Notes under the pieces: generated by a model
Told to the model about the DNA's origin: nothing
The model's database searches: none
What the model saw: only the letters and a program-made list of their open reading frames with translations
Position numbers and translations under genes: made by a program
Shown: positions 1 through 8,034 of the stretch, one piece after another
Position numbering within the stretch: the stretch's first letter is position 1
Layout of the letters: the number at the start of each line of letters is the position of its first letter
NCBI RefSeq assembly: GCF_905373215.1
Contig: NZ_CAJPRT010000001.1
Location: 124,001 to 188,000 of the forward strand
Reading direction: 5' to 3'
Length of the DNA: 64,000 nt
Source of the DNA: an uncultured Campylobacter sp.
GTDB lineage: Bacteria; Campylobacterota; Campylobacteria; Campylobacterales; Campylobacteraceae

Positions 1-88
1 TGTGCGAATCCTCTTTTACGCCGTGCCAAGTATTAGAGCACCCGCTAAAAACCATCAATGCCAAAAGAGCCGCTAGTATGTATCTCAT
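1..88 (-). CDS. small entericidin-like lipoprotein (partial, runs off window start)
   Basis: Reading the minus strand from ATG at 88 gives MRYILAALLALMVFSGCSN, then TWHGVKEDSH to the window edge. This is a short hydrophobic signal peptide with a lipobox (VFSGC) at residues 13-17, followed by NTW-G-KED, the pattern of entericidin A/B-type small lipoproteins. An AGGAG-like sequence (aaaggag) lies just upstream. It would be lipidated at Cys17 and held in the cell envelope. Only 29 residues are visible, so the family assignment is tentative. Confidence 0.6.
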   Translation of the reverse strand, partial: MRYILAALLALMVFSGCSNTWHGVKEDSH

Positions 89-108
89 AATAACTCCTTT
101 TTAGGATC

Positions 109-182
109 TGGAGGCGACACCCGGATTCGAACCGGGGATCAAAGCTTTGCAGGCTCATGCCTTACCACTTGGCTATGTCGCC
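109..182 (-). tRNA. tRNA-Cys (GCA)
   Basis: The reverse complement folds as a 74-nt cloverleaf beginning GGCGACATAGCC and ending in an encoded CCA. The anticodon loop is CTGCAAA (anticodon GCA) and the T-loop is GTTCGAATC. It is the third gene of a Gly-Leu-Cys tRNA cluster read on the minus strand. Confidence 0.95.
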
Positions 183-198
183 GCGCCGGCTTATTAGG

Positions 199-287
199 TG
201 GTGCCCGGAGCCGGATTTGAACCGGCACGGAAAAAATTCCGAGGGATTTTAAGTCCCTTGCGTCTACCGATTCCGCCATCCGGGCAC
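199..287 (-). tRNA. tRNA-Leu (TAA)
   Basis: An 89-nt class II tRNA on the minus strand with acceptor GCCCGG/CCGGGC, a long variable arm (CGGAA-TTTTTTCCG) and the anticodon loop ACTTAAAAT (anticodon TAA). The terminal CCA is encoded. It lies in the tRNA cluster 16 nt upstream of tRNA-Cys. Confidence 0.95.
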
Positions 288-312
288 GTTTAATACAAAA
301 CAGAATGTAAAA

Positions 313-387
313 TGGAGCGGGAAACGAGAGTCGAACTCGCGACATCAACCATGGCAAGGTTGCGCTCTACCACTGAGCTATTCCCGC
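313..387 (-). tRNA. tRNA-Gly (GCC)
   Basis: A 75-nt cloverleaf on the minus strand beginning GCGGGAATAGCTCAG with an encoded CCA end. The anticodon loop is CTTGCCATG (anticodon GCC). It is the first gene of the minus-strand tRNA cluster. Confidence 0.95.
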
Positions 388-522
388 GCAAAGAAATGAA
401 ATATTACCCAATGCAAGCTTAAAATTTCATTTTATAGCGGCTTTTGCGGAGAAAATTTTGGCGTAGCGCCGGAATTTAAAAATTTTGTAAGTAAAATAAT
501 GTAAAATTACAAAATCTTTATT

Positions 523-598
<76 letters not shown>

Positions 599-729
599 AC
601 TACTTTTTCTATATCTTTCTAAATTATCCGTTTAATATCGTTAAAATCCCTATAAACAGGCTTTTGCTAACTCCTTTGGTATCTTTAAATATCCTTAGAA
701 CTCTAATGAAATTTTTAAAATTAGTGCAG

Positions 730-735
730 TATAAT
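730..735 (+). promoter_or_regulatory. putative -10 box of the integrase gene
   Basis: TATAAT lies 50 nt upstream of the integrase start, in the AT-rich context typical of epsilonproteobacterial sigma70 promoters. An AGGAG ribosome site follows at about 775-779. Only the -10 box is clear. Confidence 0.4.
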
Positions 736-784
736 AATGTAGTTTAAACTTATCAATGTAGTTTTTTTAAACCTAGGAGCAAAA

Positions 785-2029
785 ATGGCTAATATTTCCA
801 AGGCTAATTTACAAGACAAAGATATAAGAAATTTACAGCCTAAGGCTAGTCAATATCGTAAAGCCGTCGGCAACCCAAAAGAGCTTTACATTTGGGTAAA
901 TCCAAGTGGCATAAAGACGTTTTTTATCCTGCACAATGGTAAAACGCGTAAATTGGGCAAATTTAAACAAGGTGTTTACGGAGTAGAGCAAGCTAGAGAA
1001 GAAGCCTTAAAAATCTCAAAAAGACTAAAAAGCGGCGCTGATATAAGGTCCGATAAATACAAGCTCGGAACGCTGTTCGAACGATATATCAAGCGCAAAC
1101 AAGCTAATTTATCGGTAGGCTATACAAAAAAAATCGTAGACCAAATGAAGACCTATATCTTACCGAAATTTGAGAATATCGACATCGCAACGATCAAATT
1201 TAGCGATTTGCTAGAAGTACTAGATCCGCTTTTTAATCCACACAATCCAAAACAATCGCGCCTCGAAACTATACACCGCATTATAAATCACCTTAATGCC
1301 ATTTTCGAATTAGCCATAAATGATCGCCATATTGACTACAATCCATGCAAGGCACTACATGAAAAGTTCCCAACATCTAATAGATTCAGTATCAAAAACG
1401 GCATCGATACGAGATATGCCGCAATCATACACGAAGCCGATTTAAAAGAATTTTTGACGGATTTACGAGACGACGATAAAATGGACTTGCAAACCAAAAG
1501 AGCAGTAATGTTGCAAATACTATGCGCAAATAGACCGGGAAATACCGCAAGCGTCAAATGGGAGCATATAGACCTAGAAAATGGAATTTGGAATATACCT
1601 GCAACCCAAATGAAAATGCGGTATGCCCATAAAATAGCCCTATCAAAAGAAGCCTTGAAAATTTTAAATGAGCAAAAGCTATATTGCCCCATAAAAAGTG
1701 AATTCGTATTTCCTGCCGTTACGATAACGGGACACATTAGCAGAGACGGAATAGGCAAGGCGATACGCAATTTAGGCGGCAAAGGTAAATACCTAGACAA
1801 AGCTAGTGCGCATGGCTTTAGGGCGACCTTTAAAACTATTTGCACGCTAAATTTAGCACAGCTGGGCATTCTAGGCATAAGCAATAAAACGGTAGAAAAC
1901 GCATTAGCTCATAAAGAACTAAATAACGTCCGGTTCGCTTACGAAAGACAAACCGCTACGATAGAGCACAATAGAATTCTTATGCAATGGTATTCCAATT
2001 ACCTAAACAATATAGTTAAATTTATTTAA
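785..2029 (+). CDS. P4-type tyrosine recombinase / integrase
   Basis: A 414-residue site-specific recombinase. The N-terminal part (about residues 1-85) is the arm-binding DUF4102-like domain of P4-type integrases, and residues 90-190 form the SAM-like core-binding domain. The catalytic domain shows Arg250 (CANRPG), the HGFR box His343/Arg346, His376 (ALAHKE) and the nucleophile Tyr386 (YER), so the full active-site set is present. It starts at ATG after an AGGAG site and directly follows tRNA-Ala. This is the classic arrangement of an element integrated in the tRNA 3' end and excised or inserted by this enzyme. A fragment similar to its residues 95-175 lies near 7.4 kb. Confidence 0.95.
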   Translation: MANISKANLQDKDIRNLQPKASQYRKAVGNPKELYIWVNPSGIKTFFILHNGKTRKLGKFKQGVYGVEQAREEALKISKRLKSGADIRSDKYKLGTLFERYIKRKQANLSVGYTKKIVDQMKTYILPKFENIDIATIKFSDLLEVLDPLFNPHNPKQSRLETIHRIINHLNAIFELAINDRHIDYNPCKALHEKFPTSNRFSIKNGIDTRYAAIIHEADLKEFLTDLRDDDKMDLQTKRAVMLQILCANRPGNTASVKWEHIDLENGIWNIPATQMKMRYAHKIALSKEALKILNEQKLYCPIKSEFVFPAVTITGHISRDGIGKAIRNLGGKGKYLDKASAHGFRATFKTICTLNLAQLGILGISNKTVENALAHKELNNVRFAYERQTATIEHNRILMQWYSNYLNNIVKFI

Positions 2030-2078
2030 ATAATATTTATATTAATAATGTATCATTAGTATTATTTTATATCCTGTT

Positions 2079-2092
2079 GTTTAATATTAAAC
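2079..2092. repeat. 14-bp perfect palindrome downstream of the integrase
   Basis: GTTTAATATTAAAC is a perfect palindrome in the AT-rich spacer 50 nt after the integrase stop. It could be a recombination-directionality or operator site, but nothing else supports a role. Confidence 0.35.
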
Positions 2093-2166
2093 ACTTATGA
2101 AAGTATAAAGAATGAGAGAATAGTGTCTTTTTTTGAAAAAAGACCATTATGCAATCTCGATCGGTG

Positions 2167-2189
2167 AAAAACGAGCCAAGCTCGTTTTT
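2167..2189 (+). terminator. rho-independent terminator
   Basis: A perfect 10-bp stem (AAAAACGAGC / GCTCGTTTTT) with a CAA loop ends in a T run. It would stop integrase transcription. Another A/T-rich hairpin (GTCTTTTT...AAAAAGAC, 2125-2143) lies just before it. Confidence 0.75.
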
Positions 2190-2316
2190 TATTTTATCCA
2201 ACTTGGGACGTTGCCCCAAACCCCTAAAAGGGAAAGGAAAATCCAATGCAAGCGGTAATATATCGACAAGAACGGCGTTGTGCTAAAATGAAAACAAATT
2301 ATAAAAAGAGCAAGCT

Positions 2317-2574
2317 ATGATATCGGTAACTTTTACGGGCGAAAGCATTCCACAAGCCATCAAAATTTTATAAGACACATATGAAACCTTGCAAAAGATA
2401 GACCCTAATTTCACGATGGAAATTGAGAAATATGAGGAATGCGGGGCAACGGAGGTGGATAAGATGGATATGAAAGAAAATCTAGCCCAAATGGAGCGCG
2501 GAGAGCTAAAATTTGAAGAGATTGATGCTTCTATAGAAAAAAATTGTTGCAAAAAAGGGAGTAAGCGAAAATAA
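2317..2574 (+). pseudogene. small gene interrupted by an in-frame TAA
   Basis: From ATG 2317 the frame reads MISVTFTGESIPQAIKIL, meets TAA at 2371-2373, then continues in the same frame for 67 codons (DTYETLQKIDPNF...) to a stop at 2574. The downstream part is charged, Glu/Lys-rich and ends CCKKGSKRK. The two halves read as one 85-residue gene with a nonsense codon. Restart from TTG at 2389 is possible. It sits 17 nt before the HEPN-like gene, so the pair may once have formed a toxin-antitoxin module. The family is not recognised. Confidence 0.5.
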
Positions 2575-2591
2575 CGCCAAAGGAGCAACCC

Positions 2592-3152
2592 ATGACCGAT
2601 AAAATTCTTTATAGCTTAGAGCTATCCATAAAAAAGATAGATCAAATATTTGAAATATGTAAGCCCAAAGGTTTTACAGCAGCATTAGAAGACGAACTTC
2701 TTACAAAACCAGCGATGATGAGGCATATCGATATCATATATCTGCAATTAAAGAAGCTTGAAAAGGCACGAGAATACCGTATCCTGGATAAATTTGACCA
2801 AAAGGACCTAAAAGGGATAATGGACATCGGATATCAATCTTCCCACAATTATGATGAAATACGAAACGAGATTGTAGAAAAGGCGATACGTACAAATCTG
2901 CCTAGCCTCAAAGAAAATCTACAAAAAGTCATAAAAGAAACAAAGCAGGAGTTATATGGAGATTTACAAAAAAAGATTGATCGTTTCGTTAAGAAGCAGG
3001 ATATTTTAACTCCGCAAGCCAAAAGCGATCTTAGAGCAGATATCCAAAAAGACTACGACAAATTACGAAAAAACGGACTTGAGCTTGACAAATCATATAC
3101 AGACAAGTTAAAGGACATCATCAAAAGCAACTCAAACGAGAACGTAAAATAA
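2592..3152 (+). CDS. HEPN / DUF86 (HepT-like) family protein, degenerate catalytic motif
   Basis: 186 residues. Residues 5-120 follow the helical pattern of the DUF86 HEPN fold: a leading helix, ALEDELLTKPAMMRHIDII, then a helix ending in HNYDEIRNEIVEKAI and LPSLKENLQKVI. The latter matches the usual Y-x-I-D-x-E-I-V-W...LP-L segment. Family members cleave or modify RNA with an R-x4-6-H motif. Here His is kept (about residue 85, SSHNY) but the expected Arg position reads Met/Asp, so the enzyme may be inactive. The C-terminal 65 residues are a Lys-rich, probably coiled extension. An AGGAG site precedes the ATG. Assignment rests on pattern, not a search. Confidence 0.55.
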   Translation: MTDKILYSLELSIKKIDQIFEICKPKGFTAALEDELLTKPAMMRHIDIIYLQLKKLEKAREYRILDKFDQKDLKGIMDIGYQSSHNYDEIRNEIVEKAIRTNLPSLKENLQKVIKETKQELYGDLQKKIDRFVKKQDILTPQAKSDLRADIQKDYDKLRKNGLELDKSYTDKLKDIIKSNSNENVK

Positions 3153-3328
3153 TTTACATTCAAATTTTTAAAAGGGTGGAGAAAATAAATCTCCCTCCCT
3201 TTCTAAATTTTAAACTTTTTTTATACTTCTTTTTACATAAATTTAAAGGATTTGATATTTTCGATTTTGCTATATTTTAATAAAACGTTATTTATCTTTT
3301 AAATATTTTATTATTTCTTAAATATAAT

Positions 3329-4522
3329 CTACTCTCTACCACCACGCTCGTTTTTAAATTTATCTTTGTCCGCCAAGCGACTAGGCGTATAAGATTTTGA
3401 AATTTTAACACCCTTTTCAGCCAAGACGTCTTTATAAAGCCTCTTTTCGTTTTTGATTTTTACTAGACGATCGTCAGGCTTAATGCCCAGCACCAATACG
3501 CCTTTAAAATATTCTTTAAACAAAAAGCCGTCCTTATCGATTTTCTCGGTATTTAAAAGCCTTGTGCGTACAAATTCGAAGCGTTTTTGGCAAATATCCG
3601 CAATAAATTCCTTATTGCTTTTTAGCCTTTTTTCAAAGGAGGTAGCCTCTTCGCCGATTATGCCCGAGTGCTGCAAGACGTAAAGGTTTTTATCTAAAAT
3701 TTCAAGCTTCGCGCTTAGTTTAAAAAGACTTTCGTTGCGCCCGAGCATACGAGTAATAAGCAAGCTATCCTCGAAATATTTTCTAGCCGCATCATCCGTG
3801 TGACCTCGATGAATAGCGATAGCGCGACGCACTTTTTTATAGTTTTGCCAGTCTGCCTTGCTCGCGCCTCTATTTTTAGGATAAATTTTATTATAATTGT
3901 AGCTAAAATTTTCAAGTAAATTTAGCCCTACGGAGCGGTCTTTATAATGAGCTAGCCGCATCTCGTTAAGCTGCGTAGCTTGACGAGAAATTTTATTTAT
4001 CTTATCGATCTGGGCAAGCACAGCCTTACTTTTTTCTTTGATTGAGCGGTTACTCTCTTTTAGCTCACGTGCGAGCTTATACGCCCGCTTGTTTCGCTTT
4101 TTGGTATAGAGTAAAAAGAGCCGTAAGAGCTCCTCATTATCCTTTTTAAGCGCGGCAAGCTCGTTATTCATAGCTTCAATTCGCCCTGCCGTAGCGTCAT
4201 AGCTTTGCTTATTTTTATCCTGCATTTTGCAGTAGTAATCGTTAATCTTATCCTTTGCCGTATAATCGTCCATTTCTAGCTTTATAGCAGATTTTATCTT
4301 GTTAAATTCTAGTTTCAAATCCTTTTGTAAGAAGTTTTTATTCTCGTATTTTAGCCCGCGAGCCCCAAGAGAGTAAGCAAAATTCGTCCGCACATCGTCA
4401 AAAAACTCCCTGATTTCGCTTTTGCTATTAAAGTGGATTTTTTTATTGGTAAAGCTATTTCGTTTATTTAAAAACCACATGCACGTGCGGATTATTTTGA
4501 TGAGTGTGTAGTACGAAAGCAT
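3329..4522 (-). pseudogene. C-terminal part of a frameshifted mobilisation relaxase
   Basis: The open frame is 397 codons, but its first ~16 codons only overlap the end of the upstream relaxase fragment in another frame. Real coding probably resumes near 4470 with LNKRNSFTNKKIHF. What follows is a Lys-rich, strongly helical region with long coiled-coil stretches (residues about 85-200), as in the tails of MobA/VirD2-like relaxases that contact DNA and partners. It belongs with the fragment at 4464-4973. Removing one T from the T5 run at about 4468-4475 joins the frames. The element has probably lost self-mobilisation unless the shift is bypassed. Confidence 0.65.
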
Positions 4523-4973
4523 ACTTGTGTCCGCTAAAATTTAACCCTAGCACGTTATGCACGCTTTCTTTTAAAGCCCTCAATTTTTTCTGATCGTCGC
4601 AAGGCTCGTTAATGGAAAAAATCAAATGCCATGCGTCCTTCGAGTTCGGATTATCGCCGAAGTCCTTGACCCATTCTTTTAAAATTTCATCGCTGCCTAC
4701 TCTCTCCCCTTTTTCATTGATAGCCGAGCCGTCAAGAGAGTTTTTAAGAGCGTAGTCAATGCAGCGCTTGATAGAAGTTTTAGGTAAATTTGAAATCATC
4801 TTTACGACGGATTGTTTGGCGAAGTTATTTTTAGGAAAAGGAATATGCGAGCGAGAAAATCCCGCGCCACTTCCAAAGGAAACATATTTATGCTCTGATT
4901 TTGCCGTGCGGGTATAGCCTGCCCTAATACTTTTTAACTCTTCAAAAAACGCATCCCAATCACGTCTCGCCAA
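4464..4973 (-). pseudogene. N-terminal catalytic domain of a frameshifted MobA/VirD2-type relaxase
   Basis: 169 residues from ATG 4973. The end carries the three-histidine relaxase motif HTHQNNPHVHVVF (H-x-H...H-x-H), which holds the metal for nicking at oriT. A candidate catalytic Tyr lies near the N-terminus (AGYTR, residue 20). The frame stops four residues after the histidine motif, in the middle of the domain. The sense sequence GTGGTTTTTAAATAAA explains the shift: with one T fewer the frame runs on into the downstream ORF. Two inverted repeats about 130-240 nt upstream could be part of the transfer origin. Confidence 0.75.
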
Positions 4974-5101
4974 ATTTTTTCCCTTTTAAATTTAAAAAAG
5001 CTTTCATAACTTTTAAATATATTTGCAAAAGATGTTAGTGTAAGTAGCTTTAAGAAAAGATAATGCGAGAAAACAGGCAGGATAACCCTCTTTGTATATC
5101 A

Positions 5102-5169
5102 CTTTTTTAAGTTTAGCCCATTTTATAGCGATAAAACGCCTAAAAATGGGGAAACTAAACTTAAAAAAG
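5102..5169. repeat. 14-bp inverted repeat with 40-nt spacer (possible oriT element)
   Basis: CTTTTTTAAGTTTA (5102-5115) is repeated inverted and perfect as TAAACTTAAAAAAG (5156-5169). It is in the gap between the relaxase start and the ATPase gene, where a nic region would be expected. The role is inferred from position only. Confidence 0.5.
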
Positions 5170-5174
5170 CTGTG

Positions 5175-5204
5175 ATTTTCGGTAATTTTACAATTACCGA
5201 AAAT
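5175..5204. repeat. 13-bp perfect hairpin between mobilisation and replication genes
   Basis: ATTTTCGGTAATT / AATTACCGAAAAT with a TTAC loop forms a perfect 13-bp stem. It lies six bases from the larger inverted repeat. It could terminate the minus-strand ATPase transcript or be an oriT hairpin. The flanking A-rich runs do not decide between these. Confidence 0.5.
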
Positions 5205-5314
5205 AAAATAAAACGCAGAGCATTTTATTTTTGAGAAAGAGCGAGTAGGTTTTAAAAAATAACGACAAAAGCCGGGCAAAAATTTCCTTTCCCTTTTTAA
5301 AGAACCGAAAAAAA

Positions 5315-5323
5315 GGGGGGGGG
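5315..5323. repeat. G9 homopolymer tract in the spacer after the RepA-like gene
   Basis: A run of nine G on the plus strand, preceded by AAAAA. Poly-G tracts of 8-11 are the usual phase-variation sites in Campylobacter. Here no convincing coding frame spans it, so any effect would be on transcript end or hairpin spacing. The 4974-5395 spacer holds this tract and the two inverted repeats, and otherwise no gene I can support. Confidence 0.6.
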
Positions 5324-5395
5324 ATTATTTTACAAAATAGAAAAATTTTTTTGATTTTTGTCTTTTGAAATTTTAAAACATATTTCATCAAAGCT

Positions 5396-6322
5396 TTAGA
5401 GTAACTTCCAAAGAGAATTTTTACCGACTATTTCGTAGGCTCTATCGTTTGCAAGAGCCGTTAATTTTTTAGCCAAATTGCTTTGATTTATATTTTTGTA
5501 TAAATTTATTATTTCGCATACGAGTTCAAGTGTAATTTTTTCTTTATCGCAAAGCGTATGCAACCTGACGCTTTTCTCGTCGAGTATTTTTAAATCAAGC
5601 TCGGAAGTTTGAAGTAAAAACCCAGTAGTTTTCGTCTCATCGCGACACTTTTGCGGCTCCAAACAAAGAATAAATTTACCTTTCTTTTTTACGCCACTTA
5701 AAAAATATGCTTCATCTACGCTATCGGCAAATGCCGTAGAGCCTTTATAGGCTTTATTATTTTCGCCGTCTATTTGCTTTGGCTGATGGTGCAAAAATAT
5801 AATTGTAGCTCCTTTATTTCTCATCTCTTGCAAGTCATTTAGGTAGCTCATTACTTGACTATCAGAGATTAAATTGACGCGACTCATAAAGTTGCGAATA
5901 CTATCGATCACGATAATTTTGCCGTTTAAATCGTAATTTTTTAGCTTGTTAAACAGATCAAAATCCCTTACTCCATTCGTTGCGTAAAGTTCAAATTTTG
6001 GATTGGCAACCAAAAGCCCCACGTTGCGATTTTTAAGCGTCGTCAAACCATTATTGGCATCAAGGTAAAGGATTTTATCGAATTTATTATCGCAAGCCTT
6101 TAAAAGCAAATTACAAAGGCTATATGCAAACCAACTTTTACCGCTACCTGCTGATGCATAAACCATCACAAGGCTATTTTTATATAAGAAATTCGGCACA
6201 AGCCATTCTTGATTAACCATTTCTAGCTCCTTGACGTTAATTTTAATCGCGCTTTTAGCCAAATTCGATATAATAAAGTTGAATCTTTTAGAGGGGCTTT
6301 GCCCCCTATTATTCTTCATCAT
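5396..6322 (-). CDS. RepA-like AAA/RecA-fold ATPase (plasmid-type replication helicase)
   Basis: 308 residues. Walker A is ASAGSGKS (about residues 56-63) and Walker B is KIIVIDSIRN (about 134-143). FLHHQPK near 175 is a RecA/DnaB-like sensor motif. This is the architecture of AAA_25/RepA hexameric helicases in small plasmids and integrative elements, which load at the element's own origin. It starts at ATGATG inside the last codons of the AlpA-like gene (14-bp overlap), so the two are translationally coupled. The C-terminal ~60 residues may be a small winged-helix module. The downstream spacer holds inverted repeats. Confidence 0.75.
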   Translation of the reverse strand: MMKNNRGQSPSKRFNFIISNLAKSAIKINVKELEMVNQEWLVPNFLYKNSLVMVYASAGSGKSWFAYSLCNLLLKACDNKFDKILYLDANNGLTTLKNRNVGLLVANPKFELYATNGVRDFDLFNKLKNYDLNGKIIVIDSIRNFMSRVNLISDSQVMSYLNDLQEMRNKGATIIFLHHQPKQIDGENNKAYKGSTAFADSVDEAYFLSGVKKKGKFILCLEPQKCRDETKTTGFLLQTSELDLKILDEKSVRLHTLCDKEKITLELVCEIINLYKNINQSNLAKKLTALANDRAYEIVGKNSLWKLL

Positions 6323-6563
6323 TTCTCTCCCCTTTTTGCAAACCGCTTTTTTCGTTTTCTTTAGCTCTTATCCATGCTTCAATAGAGCTTTTTCTATAAA
6401 TTACCCTAGCTCCGAGTTTAATAAAAGGCAAAGGATTTAAATCATTTGCGAAGCAACCTTGCCTAGCTCTCATTTTAGCTTGCGTAGGGATACTGAGCCC
6501 CAGCACTCTTTTAAGTTGGGTAGGCGTATAAAACTCATCATGCTCAATGTCTGTGATATACAT
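6309..6563 (-). CDS. AlpA/excisionase-type helix-turn-helix protein
   Basis: 84 residues. FYTPTQLKRVLGLSIPT is the first helix-turn-helix of MerR/AlpA-like DNA-binding proteins, and LGARVIYRKSSIEAWI is the conserved wing and final helix. Such proteins serve as excisionases or as activators of integrase in P4-type elements. It is the first gene of a two-gene minus-strand operon with the RepA-like ATPase. About 1 kb of gene-free DNA with repeat motifs lies upstream. Confidence 0.8.
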   Translation of the reverse strand: MYITDIEHDEFYTPTQLKRVLGLSIPTQAKMRARQGCFANDLNPLPFIKLGARVIYRKSSIEAWIRAKENEKSGLQKGERNDEE

Positions 6564-6760
6564 AACAAAATGCTCCTCTAAAAAATAGATTTTTGATATT
6601 TTTGAATATCAAATGCAGTAATCTTAACTCTACAAAGCTGTCCTTTAGCTGTTGCAAAAAATCAAATCCTCTTTTATAAAAAATAACTTAATTTAAAATA
6701 TTAATTATTTTTCTTAAGAAATTATCCTAAAAAATATAAAACTTAAGCACCCCCTTTCAA

Positions 6761-7177
6761 GTATCGATATAATCGGCATTTGAAAGGTATTATTAACTTT
6801 TCTATATACACTTTCGTAAAAAATGTAAAAAATAGGTAAAATTTGCTTTACATAACGCCCAATTTTAGGGAGCCTATTCAACTTTTTAAGCACGTTAAAA
6901 AATGCTAAAAAATACTAAAAAGTTTAAAAAATACTACCACATCGGCATTTGAGATGTATCCATTTACTATATATTTAGCTTTTTTACTTTAAGGTTACAA
7001 AGTTACTTAATTATGTAGTTTTAATATTGTAGTTTAGTAAAAAATGTTTTTCAAATACCGATATTATCGATATATTAGCTATTGTAAAGTGGTGAGCTTA
7101 ACCACCATTTAAGTTATTTTAAAGCTTTAATCACTTCTTTTAAATCTCTTTTGCTTCTTTTAAATACCGATATTTAT
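6761..7177. repeat. iteron-like repeats in gene-free segment (possible element origin)
   Basis: Four copies of a motif around ATCGGYATTTGA occur. Two are direct: 6761-6783 (TATCGATATAATCGGCATTTGA after one base) and 6941-6952. Two are inverted: 7051-7072 (TCAAATACCGATATTATCGATA) and 7161-7177. Copies 1 and 3 match over about 20 bases when one is inverted. The segment 6564-7300 is very AT-rich and has no gene I can support. Its place upstream of the RepA/AlpA operon suits a replication origin or operator array. Confidence 0.5.
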
Positions 7178-7217
7178 GGCTTTTAGTAATTTTGATTATT
7201 TTTGTTTCTTCTTATGT

Positions 7218-7223
7218 TATAAT
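7218..7223 (+). promoter_or_regulatory. putative -10 box upstream of integrase relic and immunity genes
   Basis: TATAAT in AT-rich DNA, followed by a short direct repeat (TATTAGGT at about 7246 and 7267). It could drive the relic or, by read-through, the genes starting at 7569. Confidence 0.3.
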
Positions 7224-7304
7224 TGTTTTAGAATAATTCAGTTGTTTATTAGGTTAGTTAAAAACCTATTAGGTCGGTTTTACAGAAAGAGCGATAAATA
7301 TCGT

Positions 7305-7541
7305 CCAAAAGCCCTTTGGCGCATATATCGCACAAAAAACCAAAAAACGGCATAAGCGAGAGCTATATCGCAAAAATCATTAAGATGAACGAAAAATATA
7401 TACCTCCATCTTTTGACGAGCGCGATATAAATACGATAAAGTATAGTGATATTTTAGAATTTTGAACCAAAATAATCCGAGTTCTAGTCGTCTCGAAACG
7501 CTTCATCGCCTAATAAACGATATAGAAAAGTCTTTGCAATA
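7305..7541 (+). pseudogene. remnant of a second tyrosine integrase
   Basis: One frame reads NGISESYIAKIIKMNEKYI then PPSFDERDINTIKYSDILEF and stops at TGA (7463-7465). This aligns with integrase residues 106-144 (ANLSVGYTKKIVDQMKTYI, LPKFENIDIATIKFSDLLEV). After the stop another frame gives SSRLETLHRLINDIEKS, matching SRLETIHRIINHL of the intact enzyme. Upstream, a third frame gives FGAYIAQKT against FERYIKRKQ. So it is an integrase core-binding region broken by at least two frameshifts and a stop. It marks an earlier or tandem integration. Confidence 0.75.
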
Positions 7542-7568
7542 AATGAAATTTGAAATAAAGGAGAGATT

Positions 7569-7913
7569 GTGTCATTTATAGATGAAGATTACGTAAATAT
7601 CGTACCGCAGGATCTACTAGAGCGCGGTATACGTTTAAGGGAAGAGTACGGATTTTATGATATTGCTTGGAGATTCGACGATGTAATGGAAGTGCTTAAA
7701 ATCGCAAAAAGCAAAGATATGGTTATCCTCGGAGGAGACGTATATCGCCTAAACGGTAATGAGCCCATAATCACATATGACAACTGGTGTACCGAAGAGG
7801 AAGATGACAATGCATTCGAAGTGGCGATCGAATATATCACTAATTATCGCGCCAGAAACGGAGATGATTTTGCATACAGCCCAACTATTTGTCCTGGGCG
7901 GGTGTCCAAATGA
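7569..7913 (+). CDS. Imm40-family immunity protein
   Basis: 114 residues. The core VILGGDVYRLNGNEPIITYDNW (about residues 52-73) carries the GGDV and YDNW signature of the Imm40 family, which protects against toxin domains of polymorphic/contact-dependent systems. The last ~12 residues (TICPGRVSK) look unlike the family end, so a late frameshift may have replaced the natural C-terminus. It is cytoplasmic, with no signal peptide. It starts with GTG/TCA context at GTGTCATTT after GGAGAG. It is the first gene of a same-strand row of immunity-like genes. Confidence 0.7.
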   Translation: MSFIDEDYVNIVPQDLLERGIRLREEYGFYDIAWRFDDVMEVLKIAKSKDMVILGGDVYRLNGNEPIITYDNWCTEEEDDNAFEVAIEYITNYRARNGDDFAYSPTICPGRVSK

Positions 7914-8034
7914 AAATTTTAACTTCCAATGCAGAATATGCTGGTTTTGCTCATATTCTGATAAATATAAAATGTGTGTCAAACTAAATGACAATATGTG
8001 CGTAGATGGGATATAAAAGATTTTAGGAGTAGCT

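Noticed and set aside
1336..1884. 182-codon frame on the minus strand within the integrase
   Set aside because: It lies fully antisense to the complete integrase and has no family resemblance or ribosome site.
5013..5391. two minus-strand frames of 88 and 65 codons across the hairpins and the G9 tract
   Set aside because: Composition is Lys/Phe-rich as expected from AT-rich DNA, there are no good starts, and the frames run through inverted repeats.
7777..8016. Cys-rich 79-codon frame overlapping the Imm40 gene end
   Set aside because: Mostly antiphase to the Imm40 gene. The Cys cluster (CRICWFC) is short and unsupported, though a frameshift at the Imm40 end could not be ruled out.
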